DNA of 31,482 nt from a virus: IMG/VR virus record IMGVR_UViG_3300036466_000037, positions 1 to 31,482 of that record; one strand, 5' to 3'. Both the position numbers and the translations under genes were made by a program. This document shows, piece by piece, positions 14,709-21,433 of the stretch (positions are counted from its first letter, which is position 1; every line of letters begins with the position of its first letter). The notes under the pieces are model-generated. The model saw only the letters and a program-made list of their open reading frames with translations, was not told the DNA's origin and made no database searches.

Positions 14709-16682
14709 CTACTTAATTGGACAAGCCCCACTAGCACAATCTTGATTTTCCATCTCATCCATGCTGTTTGCTTTATCCATTTCTAATGGAACAATGCGTG
14801 ACACATACTCGTCATAAGCTTCTTTGGTTACTACCTCTTGTGGGAGATATAGGTATCCAAGGTCAGCTGCTGTCTTCGTTGGGTCTGCTCGGAATAAGAA
14901 TGAAACACCTACATAAATATCCCAGTTCTCTAATAGCCAAGCCTCAATTGCTGGGACTTCATCTATAGAGTAAGAGATAGTTGCAGATACATTCTGTTGA
15001 CACCAGTTCACCATGAGAACCTTGTAGCGTTCTAGTTGGCTAATAGCTGATTCAAGATTAACTTCCATAACTGTTTCTTTGCCATTGATAACTTTAGTTA
15101 CTTTGTCAAAAGGTACGTCATCCCATTTCACAGGGAAGGTAATTAAGACTGAGGTAACATCAGTTGGACTATCAATCACTCGGTAGCCAGCTGCTCGACA
15201 TAGTGGAACCAATGGGTCATGCTTAGAGAAGTTCACATTGTTAAAGATGTACTTACCTAAAGGTTTATGAAGACCTTCTGTGGTATCCATAATTTTACTT
15301 AGAGTACCTGAAGGTTTAACTGTAGTGACATTCTTAGGTCGTGGAAGACCTAACTCATCAGCCATTGAGTAAGCACCTGAGGTAGCTACTCGTTGTAAGT
15401 CTGAGTAGTCATAGCTTCCTAAGTCTGGTCTACGTACTAAGCCAGTAAGTCCTACACCACATAAGCGTAGGAACTCATTGTTTAGATGCCATGACTCTTG
15501 CAAGATACCATCCATAAGATTGACACAGGTTTGTCTATAGTTTGCACGAGAAGCTATATGAATAGCCCTGCGTAAACCTGAAGAGTCCCCTTTGAATTTA
15601 CCCACATCTACTTCTGTTAGGTTACAGAATGACTTATTACCTAATAAAATTTCTGCACATGGATTGCATCCTTTAAACCAAGGAGCACGTTTGGTGGCTG
15701 TCTGAGCATTAATGAATGCTGGTTCTGAACCACCAGACTCAACCATTAAGTCAAAGATATACTTAAGTTCCTCTGGATTAGGCTTGCTTTTAAAGAGTAG
15801 GGAGTTGTTTGACTGAGCACGTTGAGGGTTAGTTACCCACCAATCTTTCTTCGCTGTTGCGAACTCTTGCCACTCTTCTTCCCCATAGACAAAGAGTGCA
15901 ATCTCGGCTGACCTACGAGAACTAAGGACAGTCCCAAGCCAATTAACAACATCAAGAATATCAATGCGAGTAAGAAGAGTGCCAGACCTACGGTTAAGTA
16001 TTTCAGCAATTGCAGTATAGGCAGTAGCAATAGCTGTATCGCCAGAACTAATCCAGCCGTAACCTTTGAGGCGGTCTCCAGCAGGTCTAATCTCAGAGAA
16101 ATCCAAGACCAGTTTAGTAGCTGGATATTTATGTGACATAAGTTTACCCACTGACTTAGCCCATGCTTCAGCTGAGTCACCCACCTTAATAGTCCAGACA
16201 CCAGTTTCTTTATCATAAGTCTCAACATTCTCCTGTTCACCACCCTTGGTAGTTCTAGTACTCTTAACTACTTCAATCTTAAGAGGCTTAATGAATCCTG
16301 TGAGACTACCTACAATAGGACTGAAGCCTACACCACAGCCTTGTAGCAGTAGCCATAGAATATCTACACAGTCATACACAGTTTCTACATTGGTGAAGCT
16401 ACAGTTGAACTGTGAAGCTTCTCGTTTCTTTGCTACTTCTGTACCACCTAGCCATAAGGTTCTACCTGAGGTCAGTACCTTGCGGTCTAACATGAGTGAG
16501 CGTAGTTCTTCTAGCTCTGCTGTATCTGCTGTACCTGAGCGATTCCAAAGCCATTCTTGGTGACCAATGACTCGACCTACAGTTTCTTCCCAGCTTTCAA
16601 ACTCTTTACCAAGCTCATCCTTTGGTCGGTTGTAGGTTCGTCTTGTGATTAATTGAGCACGTAATGAAGGCTCTAGTTGCAT
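14709..16682 (-). CDS. nrdJ: Class II (adenosylcobalamin-dependent) ribonucleoside-triphosphate reductase, monomeric type
   Basis: This 657-residue enzyme converts ribonucleotides to deoxyribonucleotides for phage DNA synthesis. It matches the monomeric Lactobacillus leichmannii-type enzyme: FNCSFTNV holds the first reducible Cys (C94), GCNPCAEI holds the thiyl-radical Cys with its Asn and Glu neighbours, followed by SFCNLTEVD with the second reducible Cys. The C-terminal CASGACPIK supplies the Cys pair that shuttles electrons from thioredoxin. It is somewhat shorter than the usual 740 residues. AAGGAATAACC precedes the ATG. It is a single-gene unit, with a repeat-bearing upstream spacer and its own terminator. 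Its use of B12 implies a host or habitat where cobalamin is available. Class II enzymes are known in cyanophages and other marine podoviruses. Confidence 0.95.
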   Translation of the reverse strand: MQLEPSLRAQLITRRTYNRPKDELGKEFESWEETVGRVIGHQEWLWNRSGTADTAELEELRSLMLDRKVLTSGRTLWLGGTEVAKKREASQFNCSFTNVETVYDCVDILWLLLQGCGVGFSPIVGSLTGFIKPLKIEVVKSTRTTKGGEQENVETYDKETGVWTIKVGDSAEAWAKSVGKLMSHKYPATKLVLDFSEIRPAGDRLKGYGWISSGDTAIATAYTAIAEILNRRSGTLLTRIDILDVVNWLGTVLSSRRSAEIALFVYGEEEWQEFATAKKDWWVTNPQRAQSNNSLLFKSKPNPEELKYIFDLMVESGGSEPAFINAQTATKRAPWFKGCNPCAEILLGNKSFCNLTEVDVGKFKGDSSGLRRAIHIASRANYRQTCVNLMDGILQESWHLNNEFLRLCGVGLTGLVRRPDLGSYDYSDLQRVATSGAYSMADELGLPRPKNVTTVKPSGTLSKIMDTTEGLHKPLGKYIFNNVNFSKHDPLVPLCRAAGYRVIDSPTDVTSVLITFPVKWDDVPFDKVTKVINGKETVMEVNLESAISQLERYKVLMVNWCQQNVSATISYSIDEVPAIEAWLLENWDIYVGVSFLFRADPTKTAADLGYLYLPQEVVTKEAYDEYVSRIVPLEMDKANSMDEMENQDCASGACPIK

Positions 16683-16845
16683 TGGTTATTCCTTATAATT
16701 ATTTTGGTAACTGTTATCTTTGGTCAAGTATTTGAAACTACTTATTATTAATATTCTTTTCATTACCTATTGTTCACATTTTTAAACTTTCCACGTACCG
16801 TGAACATTTTCATTCGTAATACAAATTAGTTAGTGTTGAATGAAA
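16683..16845 (-). promoter_or_regulatory. Reductase upstream spacer with TTGACC repeat and a TGTTCAC inverted repeat
   Basis: This AT-rich 163-base spacer holds no ORF. At 16718-16740 the minus strand reads ...TTTCAAATACTTGACCAAAG, nearly the same as a segment upstream of the RNA polymerase gene (27556-27585). At 16771-16777 and 16800-16806 lies an inverted repeat, TGTTCAC and GTGAACA, 22 bases apart. If TTGACC were a sigma-70 -35 box, transcription would start only about 10 bases before the reductase ATG, too close for its ribosome-binding site. A phage-polymerase promoter or a regulatory site fits better. These are inferences. Confidence 0.4.
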
Positions 16846-17307
16846 CTATGTGTTCATCTCCTTTAACTTAGCTTCAATTATTCTGACAAAATCTCTAATA
16901 TTTGCTGTTCCACTTTCAGGAAAATCAATATTATTTATTTCATCATCACTCAGTCCTTGCCAAGCTACAGGCAACTTAGAGGAATTTCCAGTTGGTTGCT
17001 CTAATGCTTCAGCAGGGACTTTGTGTTCATGTGGTGATTCAAAACCTTCCCAATCATCCTTGACTACTGAATCTAATACTTCTCTAATTTCAGATATAAA
17101 AGCATTATTTTCTCCATATTTATCAAGTCGTTTTATTGAACCTTGTAACATCTCACGCAACTTCTCATTGTCGAGTTGTAGCTGTGCGGTTTCCTGTTCT
17201 AAATCTTGTATATTTAATTCAAGCATATCAATAGTCAACTCAGGATTACATTTTTGACAGCCATCTCCGACTAGCTTTTGAGTCATAGTGCAATTGCATT
17301 TAGTCAT
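16846..17307 (-). CDS. Hypothetical protein with Cys motif and coiled coil
   Basis: The frame opens at 17391, but the ATG at 17307 has GAGGTG upstream and overlaps the preceding gene's stop, so I take 153 residues starting MTKCNCTMTQKLVGDGCQKC. The N-terminal CxC...CxxC could bind zinc. A long acidic coiled coil follows (about residues 25-65, rich in Leu/Glu/Gln). The C-terminal part, PVAWQGLSDDEINNIDFPES and a final amphipathic helix, resembles a short motif shared by many phage proteins of unknown role (WQGLTDEEI type). It is the last gene of the operon before the reductase promoter spacer. Function is unknown. Confidence 0.75.
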   Translation of the reverse strand: MTKCNCTMTQKLVGDGCQKCNPELTIDMLELNIQDLEQETAQLQLDNEKLREMLQGSIKRLDKYGENNAFISEIREVLDSVVKDDWEGFESPHEHKVPAEALEQPTGNSSKLPVAWQGLSDDEINNIDFPESGTANIRDFVRIIEAKLKEMNT

Positions 17308-17557
17308 CTTGCACCTCGATTTTTCCAATGTAAGCAGAATTATTTTCAAATATATGAGATACTTTTGCGCCAAACCCCTCAACATAAACATACAAATACT
17401 TCGGCTGTTTTGGTTGTGGCTTTATGCGGTAAAAATAGTTTTCATTCCATTCGGGATTTGCAGTGTCATCCCAACCTAATTCAATAGTTCTTGTAAACTC
17501 AATCTCAGCACCACCAGCCCAAGCTACTATTTCGTCGTGCCAACGGTGTTTAGTCAT
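17300..17557 (-). CDS. Hypothetical phage protein, 85 residues
   Basis: A soluble 85-residue protein beginning MTKHRWHDEIVAWAGGAEIE and continuing with NPEWNENYFYRIKP. Proteins of this HxEIxAWAxGxxIE...W.....PxW......YRIKP form are widespread in phages, where they are uncharacterised. It has one domain, mainly beta-strand in appearance, and no catalytic signature. The start overlaps the stop of the gene upstream by 4 bases (ATGA) and its own stop overlaps the next start by 8 bases, so three genes in a row are translationally coupled. Confidence 0.78.
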   Translation of the reverse strand: MTKHRWHDEIVAWAGGAEIEFTRTIELGWDDTANPEWNENYFYRIKPQPKQPKYLYVYVEGFGAKVSHIFENNSAYIGKIEVQDD

Positions 17558-17781
17558 TTCGTTTCTCCTAGTTCATAAAGTTTTATATACAAACTTTCAT
17601 CGGCGATTTGTTCTTCAAAAAATAAATGTCCGTTTCTAGCATAAGCCACTGGCACTAACCCTGCCTTGTAGTTCTCAATAATTGCGGTGGCAAAGGCTTC
17701 TAATCCATTAATATCAAAGTAAAATCCATCACCGTCTGTAACTTCCCATCCTTCTTGTTTAGCTAATTCAATAATATTCAT
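17554..17781 (-). CDS. Hypothetical protein, 75 residues
   Basis: A 75-residue acidic protein (MNIIELAKQEGWEVTDGDGF...) with LEAFATAIIENYKAGLVPVA in the middle. The phrase 'A..IxxxxxAGLVPVA' followed by a tyrosine and aromatic residues is frequent in small accessory proteins of phages, usually unassigned. No transmembrane segment. AGGACTT precedes the ATG; the stop overlaps the next start (ATGA). The role is unknown. Confidence 0.72.
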   Translation of the reverse strand: MNIIELAKQEGWEVTDGDGFYFDINGLEAFATAIIENYKAGLVPVAYARNGHLFFEEQIADESLYIKLYELGETK

Positions 17782-17790
17782 TACAAGTCC

Positions 17791-18045
17791 TCAGTATCCA
17801 GTGTTTCCATTCTGTCCAATGATGTCCATGCGGTCTTCATCCCAGTCTTCGGTAGAGACCACAGGTTTATCGGAGGTAACACTAACCTCCCCCAATGGAG
17901 GGTTGACCCACCTCCAATTAAGAGGGGACTCATCTGGGTCTTCCTTATCTTTCTTTCGGAAAATAGCATCATAGTTATCCATGTATTCTTTGGTAGGAAT
18001 CTTAGTGATAATCTTATCTAAAGTAATATTATTGGTATTGCTCAT
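17791..18045 (-). CDS. Hypothetical acidic protein, 84 residues
   Basis: An 84-residue hydrophilic, acidic protein (MSNTNNITLDKIITKIPTKE...) with WRWVNPPLGEVSVTSDKP in the middle and an acidic C-terminus. Its start lies 17 bases inside the gp1.7-like gene, behind AGGAGTTCGAGC, so it is co-translated with it. I do not recognise the family. A competing frame on the same strand (17781-17972) has no ribosome-binding site and lies wholly within this gene. Confidence 0.65.
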   Translation of the reverse strand: MSNTNNITLDKIITKIPTKEYMDNYDAIFRKKDKEDPDESPLNWRWVNPPLGEVSVTSDKPVVSTEDWDEDRMDIIGQNGNTGY

Positions 18046-18469
18046 TTTGCTCGAACTCCTTTAACATTTGAATACAATGGATAGCTTTATCAAGGTCTGC
18101 CATTGGTGTACCTTTATCTCTGAAACGAGTAATGTACTTAATAGCTGTGTGTTGACAGGCATCTAACTTGTTAGCCATTGAGTATTCCATAGGCTGAATC
18201 TTTAGCTTAGAGTAGTGGTCACCACCTATTTGAGATAGTAGTGGGGAGGAGTAATCCTCATCCTCTTCTCCGAATACTGTATTGTCTTCAGTACCAAAGT
18301 GAAGTGCTGCATACTCTAAAGGTGTCAGCTTCTCTTCCCTAGCTTCCCAATGTATCTTAGAGGTAGTGCTATTACAGTCCCAGCACACAGAACTTACATT
18401 ATTTATAGAGACCAGTTCATCCCAGTTTAAACAGGTGAAACAAGCTCTATCTATACGGTTGGATTCCAT
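18029..18469 (-). CDS. DUF3310 protein (T7 gp1.7-like nucleotide kinase domain) with N-terminal Cys motif
   Basis: The C-terminal 60 residues hold the DUF3310 signature: QIGGDHYSKLKIQPMEYSMA then LDACQHTAIKYITRFRDKG and DLDKAIHCIQML. T7 gp1.7, which has this domain, is a nucleotide kinase acting on dTMP/dGMP-type substrates and confers dideoxythymidine sensitivity. The first 33 residues add two CxxC pairs (C10, C13, C29, C32), a probable zinc ribbon not needed for the kinase. AGTAATCC precedes the ATG, which overlaps the exonuclease gene by 19 bases. Placement next to exonuclease and polymerase fits nucleotide supply for replication. The domain is clear; the enzyme activity is by analogy. Confidence 0.85.
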   Translation of the reverse strand: MESNRIDRACFTCLNWDELVSINNVSSVCWDCNSTTSKIHWEAREEKLTPLEYAALHFGTEDNTVFGEEDEDYSSPLLSQIGGDHYSKLKIQPMEYSMANKLDACQHTAIKYITRFRDKGTPMADLDKAIHCIQMLKEFEQNEQYQ

Positions 18470-19188
18470 AGGATTACTTCCTTAGTATTAAAGTTATAGT
18501 CACTAGCTCTTAAGATACGAGCTACACGAGCTTGAACAAGAGCTTCTTCCTCACCTAGTCCAGCCTTGGCATAAGCACCAACCACTGCTTGCCACATCTG
18601 TTCTGGGGGAAGGTCTTGAAGTATCTTCTCTGCTGTCTTAATACCAATGCTTGGACACCCTTTGTATCCATCTGTGGTATCGCCTGTAAGTGTCTGAAGC
18701 ATGTGCCATTTATCAGCGGTAGCTTCATCTGTCTCAAAGAATTCCTTAGTACCAAAGTTATAGTGTTTACAAGGGATAGTCTTAAGGTCTTTATCTATGG
18801 TACATATCACATAGTCACCCTTAGGTTCTTTAGTAGCTATGATTCCTAGGACATCATCCCCTTCTAGTCCTTCCATAGTTTCACAGACATAACGGTCTTC
18901 AGCTGCACTTCGGATAAACCCAAGTAGCATAGGTTTACGAACACCAATACGGTTAGACTTATAGGTAGGGAGAACATCTTTACGGAAGTTCTTCTTATCT
19001 GAGAAGGCTAAGATGAAGGTACTTGTACCTACGGAATCTAAGGTGTTACTTAAGGCTGTTTGAAAAGCATTCCAAGCTTCTGCTTCTTCGGCATGAAGAG
19101 TCCAGAGACCATCACCCCAATCAGTAGCTTTCTCTGCTATAGCTGCTGCTTGATACGCTAAGATGTCACCATCAATTAAAGCTATCAT
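18451..19188 (-). CDS. 5'-3' exonuclease (T7 gp6-like, FEN family)
   Basis: This 245-residue protein has the acidic metal-site residues of FEN/5' exonucleases: MIALIDGDILAYQAA (Asp-6, Asp-8), YKSNR near 80-85, EGLEGDDVLGIIAT (Glu/Asp cluster), CTIDKDLKTIPC (TxDxD), and the helix-hairpin-helix region LTGDTTDGYKGCPSIGIKTA. T7 gp6 removes RNA primers, degrades host DNA and takes part in concatemer processing. The N-terminal arch region is longer than in T7, giving 245 residues against 300 overall. AAGAGGTACTAC precedes the ATG. Confidence 0.93.
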   Translation of the reverse strand: MIALIDGDILAYQAAAIAEKATDWGDGLWTLHAEEAEAWNAFQTALSNTLDSVGTSTFILAFSDKKNFRKDVLPTYKSNRIGVRKPMLLGFIRSAAEDRYVCETMEGLEGDDVLGIIATKEPKGDYVICTIDKDLKTIPCKHYNFGTKEFFETDEATADKWHMLQTLTGDTTDGYKGCPSIGIKTAEKILQDLPPEQMWQAVVGAYAKAGLGEEEALVQARVARILRASDYNFNTKEVILWNPTV

Positions 19189-19209
19189 GTAGTACCTCTT
19201 TATAATTTT

Positions 19210-19413
19210 TTATATTAAACATTCTTCAACTAGGAGTTCATAGCCTAAGGCTGTAACTCTCCACAGGCGACCATAAACATATCTTGCTTCCTTGGTACTT
19301 ATGTATCCAGAGGATGCCAATGCAGCTATGCTAGAAGCCTTCTCTCTACTAAAGTTAGCAGAGACAGCCTTGGGTCTTAGGTATATTTCATGTAGTATTT
19401 TAGTGAGTGTCAC
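19210..19413 (-). CDS. Small winged-helix-like hypothetical protein, GTG start
   Basis: A basic 67-residue protein starting at a GTG inside the end of the DNA polymerase gene (14-base overlap), with AGGGAAA upstream. Segments KASSIAALASSGYISTKEAR and GRLWRVTALGYELL look like a helix-turn-helix followed by a beta wing, as in small MarR-type or ArsR-type folds. This could be a DNA-binding regulator, but the similarity is only in pattern. It is co-translated with polymerase and exonuclease. Confidence 0.62.
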   Translation of the reverse strand: MTLTKILHEIYLRPKAVSANFSREKASSIAALASSGYISTKEARYVYGRLWRVTALGYELLVEECLI

Positions 19414-21199
19414 GCCATGTTTTCCCTATCTTAGATTCTCCTGCTAACTTACATCTGAAGTTAAAGTATTCCCCTGCTAGTGCTACAGACTTTGTAGCTA
19501 CATCAGCTACGATTGTAGCTATTTCGGAACTACGGCAAGCAATCTGGACTTCATCATGTGACCAAGCACAGAAGGCATAGTCTCCCTCCCAGCTGTGCTT
19601 AAGTCCTAGCTTCTGTAGTTCTTCCTCTAAGATGATTAACCACTTCTTGCATACTAGAGCACCTGCACTTTGTAGTAAGGTATTTAATGCACTATGTGAA
19701 GAACGAACATGTAGTCTTCGACCATCAAGTCCTGTGAGATAGCCTCTTCCAGCAGCTGCTTTGACAGCTTCGCTAAGTCTGCTGAGGGCAGGTAGTGAGC
19801 GAAGAAACTTAGCCTTGAGTTTTTTCCCCACACTTGCAGTTCCATTAACGATTGAACCAATTTTTCCATCCCCAGCTCCATAAAGGAATCCGTATATAAA
19901 TGTTTTTGCTTGTGGTCTTGAGGTAAGACCAGCAGCTAACATGTTGGTAGTGTGGATGTCTCCATTGAGCAAGGCTTCACCATAGGCACCACCATCATAT
20001 CGAGCCATGAAGTGTGCCAAGCAACGAAGTTCTAGCCCTGAAGCATCTGCTCCCATCAATGACCACCCAGCTGGTACTCCGAATAGTTCTCTACATTCAT
20101 TACCATAAGCGGATGCCCCTGAAGGAACCTGAGAAATATTTGGGTAAGAGTGGGTAGCCCTACCAGTAACAGCACCATTAGTATTAACACTTCCATGAAT
20201 CTTTCCTTTACGAGATAGTTTCATCCATGCTTGGTCTCCCTCAGATAGCTGAGAGATTCTCTTCTGTACCAACAAGTATTCTGTTAGTAATTTACAAGGA
20301 GGATAAGGGAGCTTACCTAAGATAACCTCGTCAACCTGAGGCTTACCACCTTCAGTAAACTCTACTGGTTCCCATGTATATAAGGTAATCAATCTGTTAG
20401 AGATGTGGTCTCTTGAAGAAGGATTAAACATAATCTCTTTCTCTTTAGGTACTGGTACATCTTTCTTATATCCTAAGGACTTGTTATCTCTCTTAGGGAT
20501 AAAGTCTGGAAGCTTTACAATCCATGAGCCAAAGTATTCCCTAAGCTCTGCATCAAGCTCACCTCTTCGTTTAGCTAGTAAAGTATAAAGTGCCACAGCA
20601 CCCTTCTCATTGAAGTAGAAACCATTGTGTTCCTGCTTTGCCATCAACCATGCAATCTGGTGTTCTAGTTCTATTGCCTGTTGAGGATTATCGTCTTTTG
20701 TCAAGTATAGCAGAAGGCTTTCAGTTACCTCAATGTCTTGAATACAATAGTCCAACATCTCTTGAGTGAAAACTTCCCATCCAGCACTATAGTCACCCTT
20801 GTAGTTACCCAAACGATAACCCCAAGCAGCTAGACTATGTGAACCATAGAGCTTACTTGGGAGCTTCTCAGCCTTCATTAGTTTGATGTCACTATCTTTA
20901 ATAGTAGTTTCTAATAGTCTGGATAATACTAAGGTGTCCACTACTCCATATTCTTGTATCTGGAACTGTGGGTAGAGCTTATGAATTACTGGGATGTCAT
21001 ACTTGATTACGTTGTGACCACAGAGGGATGCCCCCATGTTCTGAGCTTTCACTAGGAAGTCTAGTCCATATTCAATGGTATTCTCAGCACTGGTAAAGGT
21101 ATCAACCGTACCTGTGGTCGTATCTTTAACGACAATACAATGTATCTTTGTGACTTCATTAAGAAGACCATCTGTTTCTAAATCAAATAGTAGTGCCAT
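19400..21199 (-). CDS. DNA polymerase, family A (T7 gp5-like) with 3'-5' exonuclease
   Basis: This 599-residue replicative polymerase has exonuclease motifs FDLETDGLL (Exo I), GHNVIKYDIPVI (Exo II) and YCIQDIEVTE (Exo III). Its polymerase motifs are DASGLELRCLAHFMAR (motif A), AKTFIYGFLYGAGD (motif B) and WSHDEVQ (motif C, Asp-549). The thumb shares FNPSSRDHI and KIHGSVNTNGAVTGRATH with T7. The stretch between FGSW and FNPSSRDH, which in T7 contains the thioredoxin-binding insert, is only about half as long here, which accounts for much of the difference from T7's 704 residues. It works with the primase-helicase and SSB encoded just upstream. GGAGAG precedes the ATG. Confidence 0.96.
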   Translation of the reverse strand: MALLFDLETDGLLNEVTKIHCIVVKDTTTGTVDTFTSAENTIEYGLDFLVKAQNMGASLCGHNVIKYDIPVIHKLYPQFQIQEYGVVDTLVLSRLLETTIKDSDIKLMKAEKLPSKLYGSHSLAAWGYRLGNYKGDYSAGWEVFTQEMLDYCIQDIEVTESLLLYLTKDDNPQQAIELEHQIAWLMAKQEHNGFYFNEKGAVALYTLLAKRRGELDAELREYFGSWIVKLPDFIPKRDNKSLGYKKDVPVPKEKEIMFNPSSRDHISNRLITLYTWEPVEFTEGGKPQVDEVILGKLPYPPCKLLTEYLLVQKRISQLSEGDQAWMKLSRKGKIHGSVNTNGAVTGRATHSYPNISQVPSGASAYGNECRELFGVPAGWSLMGADASGLELRCLAHFMARYDGGAYGEALLNGDIHTTNMLAAGLTSRPQAKTFIYGFLYGAGDGKIGSIVNGTASVGKKLKAKFLRSLPALSRLSEAVKAAAGRGYLTGLDGRRLHVRSSHSALNTLLQSAGALVCKKWLIILEEELQKLGLKHSWEGDYAFCAWSHDEVQIACRSSEIATIVADVATKSVALAGEYFNFRCKLAGESKIGKTWRDTH

Positions 21200-21235
21200 G
21201 TGTTCTCTCCAACGAGTAACTGTTTTAATTATTTA

Positions 21236-21433
21236 CTATACCAATGTGTAACGAGCGTATCGTTGACCTGTCATTGGGTGGTGCTTATAGACTGTAATGA
21301 TATTCATTCCCATCTTGCGTAAGTCTGAGATACATTTAGTCAACGATTGGATTGAGTGGTCAACCATTGCTTCACGCTGTGTAATACTTTTGGTTGTCAT
21401 TAGGTGTTTCTTTAGTACGTTAAGTTGTGTCAT
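21236..21433 (-). CDS. Small helix-turn-helix protein, 65 residues
   Basis: A basic 65-residue protein (MTQLNVLKKHLMTTKSITQR...) with a predicted helix-turn-helix: LKKHLMTTKSITQREAM, then LTKCISDLRKMGMNIIT and a short wing HPMTGQRYARYTLV. The pattern 'L..HL.....IT..EA.......L...I..LR..G..I' is that of the HTH domain found in small phage and prophage proteins (HTH_39 type). Its ATG overlaps the primase-helicase stop (TAAATGA). It may regulate transcription or act in replication; the role is not known. Confidence 0.72.
   Translation of the reverse strand: MTQLNVLKKHLMTTKSITQREAMVDHSIQSLTKCISDLRKMGMNIITVYKHHPMTGQRYARYTLV

Noticed and set aside
15833-16243. Minus-strand 136-residue frame inside the ribonucleotide reductase gene
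   Set aside because: Leucine-rich composition from the alternate frame of the reductase, which is intact and recognisable throughout.
16699-16727. Sigma-70 promoter with -35 TTGACC for the reductase
   Set aside because: A 17-base spacer gives AAATAA as -10 and a start about 10 bases from the ATG, leaving no room for the ribosome-binding site; other copies of the repeat also lack a good -10.
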